From Flammeovirgaceae bacterium UBA2786 (GTDB taxonomy: Bacteria > Bacteroidota > Bacteroidia > Cytophagales > Cyclobacteriaceae): a stretch of DNA of 38,133 nt. Below the pieces are notes generated by a model, which did not search any database, had not been told where the DNA came from, and saw only the letters and a program-made list of their open reading frames with translations. This document shows positions 1-8,400 of the stretch, piece by piece. The first letter of the stretch is position 1, and each line of letters opens with the position of its first letter. The stretch is from positions 1 to 38,133 of the forward strand of contig DEIA01000018.1 in the NCBI GenBank assembly GCA_002352225.1. Reading direction: 5' to 3'. A program made the translations under genes and the position numbers.

Positions 1-906
1 CAATCAGCAACAGATTTTACAGTTACCACACCAACCATCACCATTGACACGCAGCCTTCAGATATTACTGTCTGCCCTGGGGGCACGGCAACTTTTACCA
101 CGGCTGCCAGCGGCACAACCAACATCACCTATCAATGGCAGTTCAGCACGGATGGAGTTACGTTTAGCGATATTGCCAATAACACAAATTTTTCCGGAGC
201 AACAACGACAACCCTCAGCGTCAATACCACCGGAAATTTTGGTGAAGGTCGTTACCGGTGCCGCATCAATGGCGATTTTGCACTCGAAGTGATTTCAACC
301 GATGAAGGATTGTTTTTTAACACACCCGCTATCTGCAACAACCAATCTCCTGTAATCCAATCAACAGCCGGAGGCGTACCCATTGGAGGAATTGTTACTA
401 TTGATTTAGTATCCCTCATTTCCGATCCGGATAACAACCTGAATCTTTCAACTTTAACGGTGATAACCGGGGCATCGCAGCAGGGCGCTACCGCTTCCAT
501 TAACAGTTCAAATCAACTGGTTCTGGACTATGGCGGAGTTATGTTTTCAGGAACGGATCAGGTTACTATTGAAGTGTGTGACTTGTTGGGGGTATGCACG
601 CAGCAAATGCTTACGATTACCGTTATCGGTGAACTTGAAATCTTCAATGCCGTATCGCCTAATGGCGATGGCAAAAATGATTTTTTCAAAATTCAATACA
701 TTGATGTGCTTGAACCTGAAAACACGGTTACCCTTTACAACCGTTGGGGAAGTAAGGTGTTTGAAACTGAAAATTATTCTGATGCCAATGCCTTCAAGGG
801 ACTCAATCAAAACGGAAATGAGCTTCCGTCAGGGACGTATTATTATAAAATATTCATCAAATCAACAGGAAAAACAGAGAATGGATATTTGGTATTGAAA
901 CGATAA
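1..906 (+). CDS. T9SS type B sorting-domain surface protein, 3' part (5' end outside window)
   Basis: The reading frame is open from base 1 to the TAA at 904-906, so this is the C-terminal ~301 residues of a larger protein. Visible domains, in order: an Ig-like domain (about residues 17-95: TVCPGG, TYQWQ and a RYRCRI beta strand with the usual paired Cys), a cadherin-like linker beginning at CNNQSPVI, and a type B sorting domain (about residues 206-301: AVSPNGDGKNDFF, YNRWGSKVFE, LPSGTYYYKI, ending GYLVLKR). This terminal domain directs export by the type IX secretion system across the outer membrane in Bacteroidota, so the protein is expected on the cell surface or released. The tail is almost identical in DNA to that of the gene ending at 10241. 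The missing N-terminus prevents any statement on ligand or size. Confidence 0.9.
   Translation, partial: QSATDFTVTTPTITIDTQPSDITVCPGGTATFTTAASGTTNITYQWQFSTDGVTFSDIANNTNFSGATTTTLSVNTTGNFGEGRYRCRINGDFALEVISTDEGLFFNTPAICNNQSPVIQSTAGGVPIGGIVTIDLVSLISDPDNNLNLSTLTVITGASQQGATASINSSNQLVLDYGGVMFSGTDQVTIEVCDLLGVCTQQMLTITVIGELEIFNAVSPNGDGKNDFFKIQYIDVLEPENTVTLYNRWGSKVFETENYSDANAFKGLNQNGNELPSGTYYYKIFIKSTGKTENGYLVLKR
616..906 (+). repeat. Dispersed direct repeat, copy 1 (type B sorting domain tail)
   Basis: This 291-base stretch aligns without gaps to 9951-10241. By eye the first ~116 bases differ at one synonymous position (CCT versus CCC); after that, scattered differences appear, some changing residues. 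Both copies encode the terminal sorting domain of a secreted protein. Confidence 0.85.
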
Positions 907-1003
907 AGGTACATCAGCATAGGATTTCTATCCTTAGAAAAGGTACAGCATCATTAATATATGTAACCGGTAATATGGTTGACATAAACAAGATAATAAC
1001 CAA

Positions 1004-1459
1004 ATGAAAGGAAGTGCACTCATCTTTGTAATAGTCCTTAATAGTTTAGCGATCCATGCCCAAGCACAAAATGATTCGCTTGCCGTTAAACTATCAATCG
1101 AGAAATTTTTTGTTGCTTTTAATTCCTTTCAATGGGAGCCATTTAGGGAGTCATTTACCGATGATGCAACTATCTTTTTTCCCGATTGGGAACAAGCTTC
1201 ACGAAAGTCAGGGATTAATGAGATTGAGCGAACATGGCTTGAACTCTTTCCTGAATTCAGGGATTCAACGAGCACATTAAAACTAAATATTGTTCCCCGA
1301 AATATTAAACTTCAACTGTATGACGATACAGCAGTGGTTACCTTTCATTTGGGTAATGGTGAAAAATATGTAGCTCGAAGAACACTGGTTATGGTAAAAA
1401 TAGAAAAGCGCTGGAAGATCGCTCATTTACATGCATCCATCCTATTTCCGCAAAAATAA
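1004..1459 (+). CDS. Secreted NTF2/SnoaL-like (DUF4440-type) protein
   Basis: The 151-residue product starts with a signal peptide (MKGSALIFVIVLNSLAIHAQA, cleavage probably after AQA near residue 22). The rest has the size and pattern of a single SnoaL/NTF2-like cone fold: an N-terminal helix (SIEKFFVAFNSFQWEPFRESF), the typical FTDDATIFFP strand, then a C-terminal sheet ending in RWKIAHLHAS. Members of this fold include small enzymes and binding proteins; the sequence does not give a substrate. It is the first gene of a same-strand run with the membrane protein at 1466 (6-base gap) and the serine hydrolase at 2215, so the three are probably co-transcribed. The fold assignment is fairly sure, the function unknown. 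Confidence 0.75.
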   Translation: MKGSALIFVIVLNSLAIHAQAQNDSLAVKLSIEKFFVAFNSFQWEPFRESFTDDATIFFPDWEQASRKSGINEIERTWLELFPEFRDSTSTLKLNIVPRNIKLQLYDDTAVVTFHLGNGEKYVARRTLVMVKIEKRWKIAHLHASILFPQK

Positions 1460-1465
1460 ATAGCG

Positions 1466-2212
1466 ATGAACAAATTTCTATTTCCAAAAACAGCCTGGTT
1501 TCTCTTATTGCTGATACCCTGCGTTTTTTTGGGATTCTACCCCAGCTACTTTTCGATACTACTGTCACCTACAGATAAGGTTTATCACGTCCATGCATTC
1601 TTTATGATTCTTTGGGTTGCGTTGGCAATTATCCAACCCCTTCTCATTCAGCAGAAAAAAATTGCAGTCCACAAGCTTATGGGTAAGATAAGCTATGGTC
1701 TTATGCCACTTGTTTTTATTACAGGATACCTGGTGATCCGGCATACCTATTATACCAGCTTGGAACGGTATACTGCACGCGTTGCAGAGGGAATATCAAC
1801 CTTAACGCCCGCAGAACTTTTAGAGAAAGCTGCTGCCTCCATGGATATCGGGCTAATCTATTTTATCTGGCTTTTAACATTCTATATCCTCGCGGTATTC
1901 AATCGTAAAAGGATAATTTTTCACTCCACGTACATGTTTGCTGCTATCCTTACACTACTGGGACCAAGTGTTGATCGATTGATCTATAATGTGCTCACCA
2001 ACTTTGAAATCGAATATAATTTTTTAGCACAGAATGCGGTGCTGATTTTTATCATCCTCCTGCTTGTAGCGCTGGCAATCTATCAGAAACGAAACGAGTA
2101 TTCAATAAAAGCTGTCAGTGTTGCACTGTGTATCTACGGAACAGGAACTGTAGTGCTCATGTTTTTTACACATACACCTGCCTGGAGAATATTTGTAGAA
2201 GTAATACTGTAG
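1466..2212 (+). CDS. Seven-helix integral membrane protein of unknown function
   Basis: The 248-residue product has about seven hydrophobic segments (roughly residues 8-27, 40-60, 70-90, 128-148, 154-175, 190-210, 218-238). Histidines sit at helix ends (YHVHAFF near 41-45, AVHKLMGK near 68, IFHSTYMF near 152), a pattern seen in small heme- or metal-binding membrane families such as the DUF2306-like group, but I cannot assign it firmly. It starts 6 bases after the NTF2-like gene and ends 2 bases before the serine hydrolase, so translation of the three is probably linked. It may anchor or energise a process with its secreted neighbours; that is inference. Confidence 0.7.
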   Translation: MNKFLFPKTAWFLLLLIPCVFLGFYPSYFSILLSPTDKVYHVHAFFMILWVALAIIQPLLIQQKKIAVHKLMGKISYGLMPLVFITGYLVIRHTYYTSLERYTARVAEGISTLTPAELLEKAAASMDIGLIYFIWLLTFYILAVFNRKRIIFHSTYMFAAILTLLGPSVDRLIYNVLTNFEIEYNFLAQNAVLIFIILLLVALAIYQKRNEYSIKAVSVALCIYGTGTVVLMFFTHTPAWRIFVEVIL

Positions 2213-2214
2213 CT

Positions 2215-3969
2215 ATGAAAAAAATAATACACCCTATTATTGTCCTCTCATCTTTGATGTGCTTTGGCATTCTCTCATTGGTTGCTCAGCCTAAACCTGT
2301 TAGCAAATTTGAGCTTGATAAAAAGCTGGATACGCTCTTCAAAGAATTCAATAACACATCTTCTCCCGGATTTGCTGTTACGGTTATCCAGAATGGAAAT
2401 GTAATCACCAAAAAAGATTATGGACTGGCAAGTCTTGAGCATAAAGTTGCCTTTAATCATAACACCGTTGTAACCATTCCGTATTCCGAAGGCAGGGAAT
2501 TTATCTCCATCGCTGCCGCATTGCTGGAGCAGGATGGAAAACTAACCCTGGATGATAAGGTCAGAAAATATTTTCCGAAGCTTCCGGCATGGAGTGAACC
2601 CGTAACGATACAAGACCTACTGAACCACAGCAGTGGCTTTTGCGATGAGTGGGCAACGCTAGTTCTCACACAAGCCAGCATGAACAATCGTCTTGATGTT
2701 TCGCAGTTTCTGAATTTCCTATACAATCAGCCCGACCCGCAAGTTGAGCCGGGCAAAGGCTACATGTACAGCAATTCAGACTTTGGATTATTGAGACTGA
2801 TTCTCGAAAAAGCATCCGGTGAAAACTTACCGGACTACATGGATCGTAGAATTTTCAAACCCCTACAGATGTTATCCACCACGTTGCGAAGAGATAAGGA
2901 AGCTGTGATTGCAAACCATGCCTTTTCCTATTTTGAAGATGGAAACAATACGTACAAGGTATGGCTGCGCGATAAAACTTCTCCCGGAGGTAATTATCAC
3001 ATGCTTACTTCAGCCAATGATCTGGAAAAGTGGGCGACTGCCTTCGCAGATAAAAATTCCTTTATTACAAAAGCTTCAGACCGACTAAGGAAGAACGCAC
3101 GGTCCATACCTGTTCTGAAAGAAACGAATTATGCATACGGACACAAACTAAAAAAGATCGGTACCTATCAAATCTTATTACACGAAGGCGTAACCGGATA
3201 CGCCTATCTGGCCAGTATTCCGGCCGCAGGGTTAGACATTATCTGCACCTCCAACAACCTGGACCCATACGATGACAAAGTAAGTAGGCTGGCTGCCTAT
3301 CTTTTGCAAATCGAAAACACAAAGGCAGTGTTACAAAAATTCCCCACTACGCCTGTGCCTATTAAAGAGAAAGATTTACAAAAATATGCAGGGCGTTACG
3401 TTTGGCTCGAAGATAATTTTTCAAGCCATGTGAAAAGCAGAACATATTACCCCATGGTGGTGAATGGCGACACCTTACTTTGGGAATACACATCCAATGA
3501 AACGGTCCCACTAATCTATGTTGGAAATGGAATTTTCAAAGATCCAGACTTTGCCGTCTGGCTTCGCTTCTTTAAACCTCATCCGGATTCCACCATGCAA
3601 ATAGAAGCGCACAAACAATTTGGTGAACCAGAGATTGATACCTGGAAGAAGGATACCTCTACAGAGCCAATTTATTCAAAAGAGGATCTTCAAAAACTCA
3701 CCGGCAAATACTACAGCAAGCATCTTGATTTCTATTTAACGATTGAATTAAGTGATGAAGGCAAACTGGTGGTGAAGCGTCCAACCATTGCGGATAAGAT
3801 ACTGGAACCTCATTCCGTTGATGAATTTATACTTCCCACGGAGTTCCATGTGGTGAACTATGAACGCGACTTCTGGGTACGTTTTTACTTTGATGATTCC
3901 GGTAAAACCACCCACTTTGATGTTCGGCACCCAAGGTTGATGCATCACCGGTTTGATAAGGTTGACTAA
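2215..3969 (+). CDS. Secreted serine hydrolase of the class C beta-lactamase / PBP4-like family with SxxR instead of SxxK
   Basis: I chose the ATG at 2215 (584 residues) over an upstream in-frame start at 2128, because it gives a proper signal peptide (MKKIIHPIIVLSSLMCFGIL, ending at LVAQ) and avoids an 85-base overlap with the preceding gene. The family fold is clear: GLASLEHKVAF, then LLEQDGKLTLDDKVRKYFP, LLNHSSGF, the YxN motif as Y185-S-N187 and the third motif as H323-E-G325. A ~190-residue extension follows residue ~390. The nucleophile motif, normally SxxK, aligns without gaps as S91-E-G-R94, so the general-base lysine is replaced by arginine. Catalysis may be altered or lost. Substrate is unknown; family members act on peptides, esters or beta-lactams in the periplasm. 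Confidence 0.85.
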   Translation: MKKIIHPIIVLSSLMCFGILSLVAQPKPVSKFELDKKLDTLFKEFNNTSSPGFAVTVIQNGNVITKKDYGLASLEHKVAFNHNTVVTIPYSEGREFISIAAALLEQDGKLTLDDKVRKYFPKLPAWSEPVTIQDLLNHSSGFCDEWATLVLTQASMNNRLDVSQFLNFLYNQPDPQVEPGKGYMYSNSDFGLLRLILEKASGENLPDYMDRRIFKPLQMLSTTLRRDKEAVIANHAFSYFEDGNNTYKVWLRDKTSPGGNYHMLTSANDLEKWATAFADKNSFITKASDRLRKNARSIPVLKETNYAYGHKLKKIGTYQILLHEGVTGYAYLASIPAAGLDIICTSNNLDPYDDKVSRLAAYLLQIENTKAVLQKFPTTPVPIKEKDLQKYAGRYVWLEDNFSSHVKSRTYYPMVVNGDTLLWEYTSNETVPLIYVGNGIFKDPDFAVWLRFFKPHPDSTMQIEAHKQFGEPEIDTWKKDTSTEPIYSKEDLQKLTGKYYSKHLDFYLTIELSDEGKLVVKRPTIADKILEPHSVDEFILPTEFHVVNYERDFWVRFYFDDSGKTTHFDVRHPRLMHHRFDKVD

Positions 3970-4023
3970 GCTGGGGTAAAGAAACTTACACCTAAACGGA
4001 AGACGCTCTTAAATTTAAATCAG

Positions 4024-4172
4024 CTAACACGTTTTAAAGTAAAGGAGCTCAAATCCTACCAACCATCCTCAGCAAAGGCAACAGCTATAAATTGATTGAT
4101 TCTGCATTAGAAATTAGCATTGACACCGTGCGCACGCACATCAAGAATCCCAACTTTCTATTGCTATTTTAA
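4024..4172 (+). pseudogene. Decayed LuxR/NarL-type response regulator HTH fragment
   Basis: Read in the frame beginning at 4041, this stretch encodes ILPTILSKGNSYKLI followed by LEISIDTVRTHIKN, which matches the C-terminal LuxR/NarL DNA-binding helix-turn-helix (typical form: L-x-L-L-x-x-G-x-S-x-K-x-I-A then S-x-x-T-V-x-x-H-x-x-N-I). The expected preceding LTxxExxxL is found in another frame (from 4024: LTRFKVKEL), so a frameshift separates the halves. No receiver domain or start codon precedes it, and the frame ends at TAA 4170-4172. It is best read as the remnant of a deleted response regulator gene. Confidence 0.6.
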
Positions 4173-4207
4173 AATATTACTTTAAATTTACACGACATAT
4201 TTAAAGT

Positions 4208-5365
4208 ATGGTTAACAGAATTATTGAATTTTCTAACAAAAATAGCTTTTTTGTCTTTGGTGCACGCGGAACTGGAAAAACCCACCTTATCCAAAAACAG
4301 TATGCACATGGCCATAATTGGTATATCGATTTACTAAGCCCTGACCTGGCAAGACAGTACCTGTTAACACCATCCGTTCTGTCGCAAGAACTGGCTGCGC
4401 GAAAACCTGCGCCAGAATGGGTTATAATTGATGAAGTGCAAAAAGTGCCAGCTTTATTGGATGTGGTTCACCAGCAAATAGAAACCACCGGGCAAAAATT
4501 TATCCTGAGTGGATCTAGCGCACGAAAACTAAAACGGGGCGCAGGTAATTTACTTGCGGGCCGCGCATTTGTTTACAATTTGTTTCCCCTAACGGCCAGG
4601 GAAATGGGTTCAGCCTTTGTTTTGGACGATAGTCTTAACTGGGGAAGTCTCCCTAAACTTTTAGCCTTTACCGAACTACAGGATAAAAGGGAATACCTTC
4701 GTGCCTACGCCAGTACCTATGTGCGCGAAGAAATTCTGCAAGAACAAATCATTCGAAACTTAGAACCCTTTCACCGATTTCTTTCCGTTGCTGCACAGAT
4801 GGCAGGAAAAGTCATTAATTACTCCACAATAGCGCGCGACACAGGCGCGAGCGTTCCTACGGTTCAATCGTACTTTCAAATTCTGGAAGATACCCTGCTT
4901 GGTTTCACATTACCGCAGTTCCATGAATCCATACGCAAAAGACAACGTGCCAATCCCAAATTTTACTTTTTTGATAGTGGGGTTCAACGGGCTCTTGCCG
5001 AGGAATTAAATACAACCATTCACTCACGCACTTCTCACTATGGCCATGCGTTCGAGCAATTTGTTATCAATGAAATCTATCGGTTACAATCCTACTACAG
5101 AAAAGATTACCGGCTTTCATACATTTTAACCGGGTCCGGTGTAGAGATTGATTTAATTATTGAACGGCCTGGCCAAAAACGCGCAGCAATAGAAATCAAG
5201 TCAACAACATCGGTAACAAAAAATGATCTTCGGGGATTGCTTACCTTAGGAAGAGATATACCTGAATGCGAATTATTTTGCCTGTCGAAAGATGTCATGC
5301 CCAAAATTATTGAAGGTGTTCATTGCCTGCCCTGGAACATGGGGTTAACCGAATTAGGGTTGTAA
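4208..5365 (+). CDS. AAA-family ATPase with DUF4143 C-terminal domain
   Basis: The 385-residue protein is the usual length for the AAA_14 + DUF4143 family. Visible motifs: Walker A GARGTGKT at residues 18-25, Walker B WVIIDEVQKVP with D75-E76, a sensor-like ILSGSSARKL near 99-108, the family-typical LFPLTAREMG near 125-134, a short winged-helix-like stretch (YSTIARDTGASVPTVQSYF, 205-223), and a C-terminal restriction-endonuclease-like core with E283 (HAFEQFV), D315 (VEIDLII) and E329-I-K331. The triad spacing suggests an intact PD-(D/E)xK fold. The family is common as single genes in bacteria and archaea and its role is unsettled. It stands alone, downstream of a decayed regulator and upstream of adhesin genes, consistent with mobility. 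No partner toxin, methylase or transposase is adjacent. Confidence 0.85.
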   Translation: MVNRIIEFSNKNSFFVFGARGTGKTHLIQKQYAHGHNWYIDLLSPDLARQYLLTPSVLSQELAARKPAPEWVIIDEVQKVPALLDVVHQQIETTGQKFILSGSSARKLKRGAGNLLAGRAFVYNLFPLTAREMGSAFVLDDSLNWGSLPKLLAFTELQDKREYLRAYASTYVREEILQEQIIRNLEPFHRFLSVAAQMAGKVINYSTIARDTGASVPTVQSYFQILEDTLLGFTLPQFHESIRKRQRANPKFYFFDSGVQRALAEELNTTIHSRTSHYGHAFEQFVINEIYRLQSYYRKDYRLSYILTGSGVEIDLIIERPGQKRAAIEIKSTTSVTKNDLRGLLTLGRDIPECELFCLSKDVMPKIIEGVHCLPWNMGLTELGL

Positions 5366-5392
5366 AAACCTGCCAGGGCAAACAAAGGTTTT
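5365..5392 (+). terminator. Weak candidate terminator hairpin after the ATPase gene
   Basis: AAAACC at 5365-5370 pairs with GGTTTT at 5387-5392 around a 16-base loop, just past the stop codon. The stem is short and AT-rich, with the T residues forming part of the stem, so this is only a possible terminator. Confidence 0.3.
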
Positions 5393-5408
5393 CTAATTCT
5401 AAAGAGGC

Positions 5409-5424
5409 TCACATCATCATGTGA
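5409..5424. promoter_or_regulatory. Inverted repeat TCACAT-N4-ATGTGA, candidate operator
   Basis: Perfect 6-base arms TCACAT and ATGTGA flank CATC. The element lies 8 bases upstream of the TATCTTTA box at 5433-5440, where a DNA-binding protein would overlap the -33/-7 spacer. The same arms and spacing recur at 10305-10320 in front of the next adhesin gene, which argues for a shared regulator binding site. Confidence 0.5.
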
Positions 5425-5432
5425 TTTTCCGC

Positions 5433-5440
5433 TATCTTTA
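5433..5440 (+). promoter_or_regulatory. Candidate Bacteroidota -7 box (TATCTTTA)
   Basis: TATCTTTA matches the Bacteroidota -7 consensus TAnnTTTG at all but the last base and lies 19 bases upstream of the ATG at 5460. No clear -33 TTG is visible at ideal spacing. Confidence 0.4.
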
Positions 5441-5459
5441 ATCTGTTGAGATTTGAGGT

Positions 5460-8400
5460 ATGCGAAAAACCGTCTTCCTACTTGCGTTTACAATCCTTGT
5501 TCTTGGAGCCAATGCCCAAATTACCAGCACCTTCGATACAGATACTGATGGCTGGAGATTGATTAATGATGGTGACAATGATACGCTCACCGTTTCCCGC
5601 AATGCATCAGGCGGAAATCCAGGAAGTTACATATCGGCTGTAGTACCAACCGATAATTATCCAGGATACTTTTGGTATGCTCCAGCAAAGTTTCTCGGCA
5701 ATCTCACCTATACCTCTTTGGGAATGACATTGACGTATAGTCAGCAGCAATTGGTTACAGGTAACGACAGCGAGTTCAATGGAAATTATTATGAACAATT
5801 TTCCCCTGACATTGTCATTGCCAGTGGCAACACAATTATTTATTATCACACCAGTCCCAAACCAACACTTACACCAGGCTGGACTACCTATACGGTTACT
5901 TTGGATGAAACTTCTCCGTGGCATACAGGAGCTTCCACCGCCAGTCCGCTGGCAACCAGGGATCAAATTAAGGCTGCTCTTATAAATGTTACATTCCTTG
6001 CGATACGCGGAAATTATAACCTTACTTCGAATACCATTGGTTTAGACGAAGTGACTCTTGGAAAGTTTCCTGTTGTGGCCTCTCCTACCGTTACATCATT
6101 TTCACCAACAACAGGCGGACCAGGTACATCAATTACCATTAATGGAAATAATTTTGATTTGACGGCTTCAAATAACATTGTCTACTTTGGCGCGATTGCC
6201 GGAACCATTACTAACGCAAGCGCAACTCAACTTACGGTTACCGTTCCTGTCGGTGCACAACACGGTAATATCACTGTCATCAATAAAATCACTGGCTTAT
6301 CTGAAAAATCCACAACCACTTTCTCTCCTACGTTCTCTGGTGGTGGAAGAATAATTCCAGCTTCGTTCAGTCCCAAAATTGATATTCCTCTATCGATTGA
6401 CATCGAAGGACTTACAATAGCCGATGTTGATGGTGATGGATGGGGTGACTTGGCAGTGGCAAGCAGCACAGCATATAAAGTCATCGAAATATATCGCAAC
6501 TTAGGATTGGGTGGTGATATAACAGCAGCTTCTTTTGCTCCAAAAACTACAGTAACCATACCGGGCACATCGACCAATATCACAGGACTGCAATTTGTTG
6601 ACCTTGATGGTGATGGCAAACTGGACGCGGCAACCTCCAATGTCTTGGTTACTTTCGGTTCCGCCTACTTCATTACGTTCCGAAACATAAGCACGCCTGG
6701 AAACATTGCGTTCGAAGCTGCTGAATTTTGGCCAGGCAACACAGATGATTCAGCACCCTACCTTGTTGCCGATATTGATGGTGACGGCCGACCAGAATTG
6801 ATTGGTGGAGAAGGTTCCGGCTGGATTGCTCAAAACATCAGCACGCCAGGTAATATTGAATTTGGCCCGTCTATAAACTTACCTGTAAGCGGGTTTTCAG
6901 GTATCGCGCTGGGAGATCTTGATAGTGACGGCAAACCGGAGTTGCTGATAAGCAAAGGGAGCAGTCCCACAACAAGTTTTTACATTTTAAAAAACAACTC
7001 AACACCGGGCATTATTTCGCTTACAAGCCTTGGTGAAATAGCAACAGACAATCACGCAATTCAAATTGCTGATATCAATTTGGATGGGAAGAATGATATC
7101 ATCTTTCGATACTATGGAGGTTCGCAGGATATTCGCATTCGCTTGAATGCCAACTCCGGAGGTGCACTGGCAGTAACCGATTTTACTACTGAGGTTGCGA
7201 TTGATGGAGACTTGTCTATTTATGGGGGATTGAGTGTTGCTGATATAAACGGTGATGGTAAGCTCGACATTGTTGCCACTGACAATGCAGATGTTGGTGT
7301 GTTTGAAAATGTCTATACCGGAGGTGTGTTTGATGCAAATGCATTTATACCTGCGTATGAACATCAGGGTAACGGTAACTCTACGTATCCGACCAGTCCC
7401 ATTATAGCCGATTTAAATGGAGATCAAAAACCGGAAATGATTTATGGTGCCACCAATACATCGCCAAGACGAATTTCTATTTATCAAAATAAAAACATTC
7501 ATGCGCCAGTCATTTCCGTCAATACTATATTCCCGTTAAAAGGTCCTGTTGGTAGCATCGTCACCATTACTGGAAATAACTTTTCGCTCATTTCTTCCGA
7601 AAATAAAGTTTGGTTTGGAGGCGTTGAAGCTACGGTGCTCACATCAACAGCAACGTTGATAACGGCTGAAGTTCCTGCCGGTGCAAGTAATGCTCTCATA
7701 AGCGTTACAAAAGATGGATTAACTTCCCGATATCGTTTACCCTTTCAAACCACTTTCGGTGCGGGTGTTACGTTTGATAACACTCATTTTGCACCACCGG
7801 TTAACTTCGCACTTACAGGCGCCAATTATAATCTGGATATAGGCGATCTTAATCTGGATGGCAAGCCGGATATTATTGCAGGAGGAACAGCTAACAATGT
7901 CTATGCATTCCGTGATTCGCACATTACAGGCCCTATCAGCAATACTTCACTGATTGCTGATGATACAATAGCCAGTGCCAACTACCCACGACTGGAGGAT
8001 CTTGATGGAGATGGATACCTTGATGTCATGTCTGTTAATGGCCCCCTTCTAAAAAATAGCAGTACGTTAACAGAAATTTCATTTTTATCACCCGTAAATG
8101 TTCCCTTGGGTGCTACCGTTGTAGATTTTGCTGATTTTAATAATGATGGAAAAACAGACATGACCCTAACTACGGATTTAAGTGGCGCAGGTGACCTAAT
8201 CATTTTGGAAAACAGAACGCTAAACATTCCTGGAAACTTTGTGAGTGGTGCGTTTGGATTCTTCTCCGGAAATTTTGTGTACAATAAACCATCGGCAAAT
8301 GGCGCTACTATTACGGGTGACTTTGATGGCGATGGCTTTGCGGACATTGTAACAACAAACCCTGGCACAGATAATATCAGTATTTACAGAAACCTCGGGG

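Noticed and set aside
907..1003. Short inverted repeat AGGAT-TTCT-ATCCT near 923-936 as a terminator
   Set aside because: Only a 5-bp stem and no T-run; could occur by chance.
2128..2214. Upstream in-frame start for the serine hydrolase
   Set aside because: It would overlap the membrane protein gene by 85 bases and bury the signal peptide; the ATG at 2215 is a better fit.
6227..8368. Several long open frames on the minus strand within the adhesin genes
   Set aside because: They mirror the coding frame of Gly/Asp/Thr-rich repeats and have no recognisable domains or promoters.
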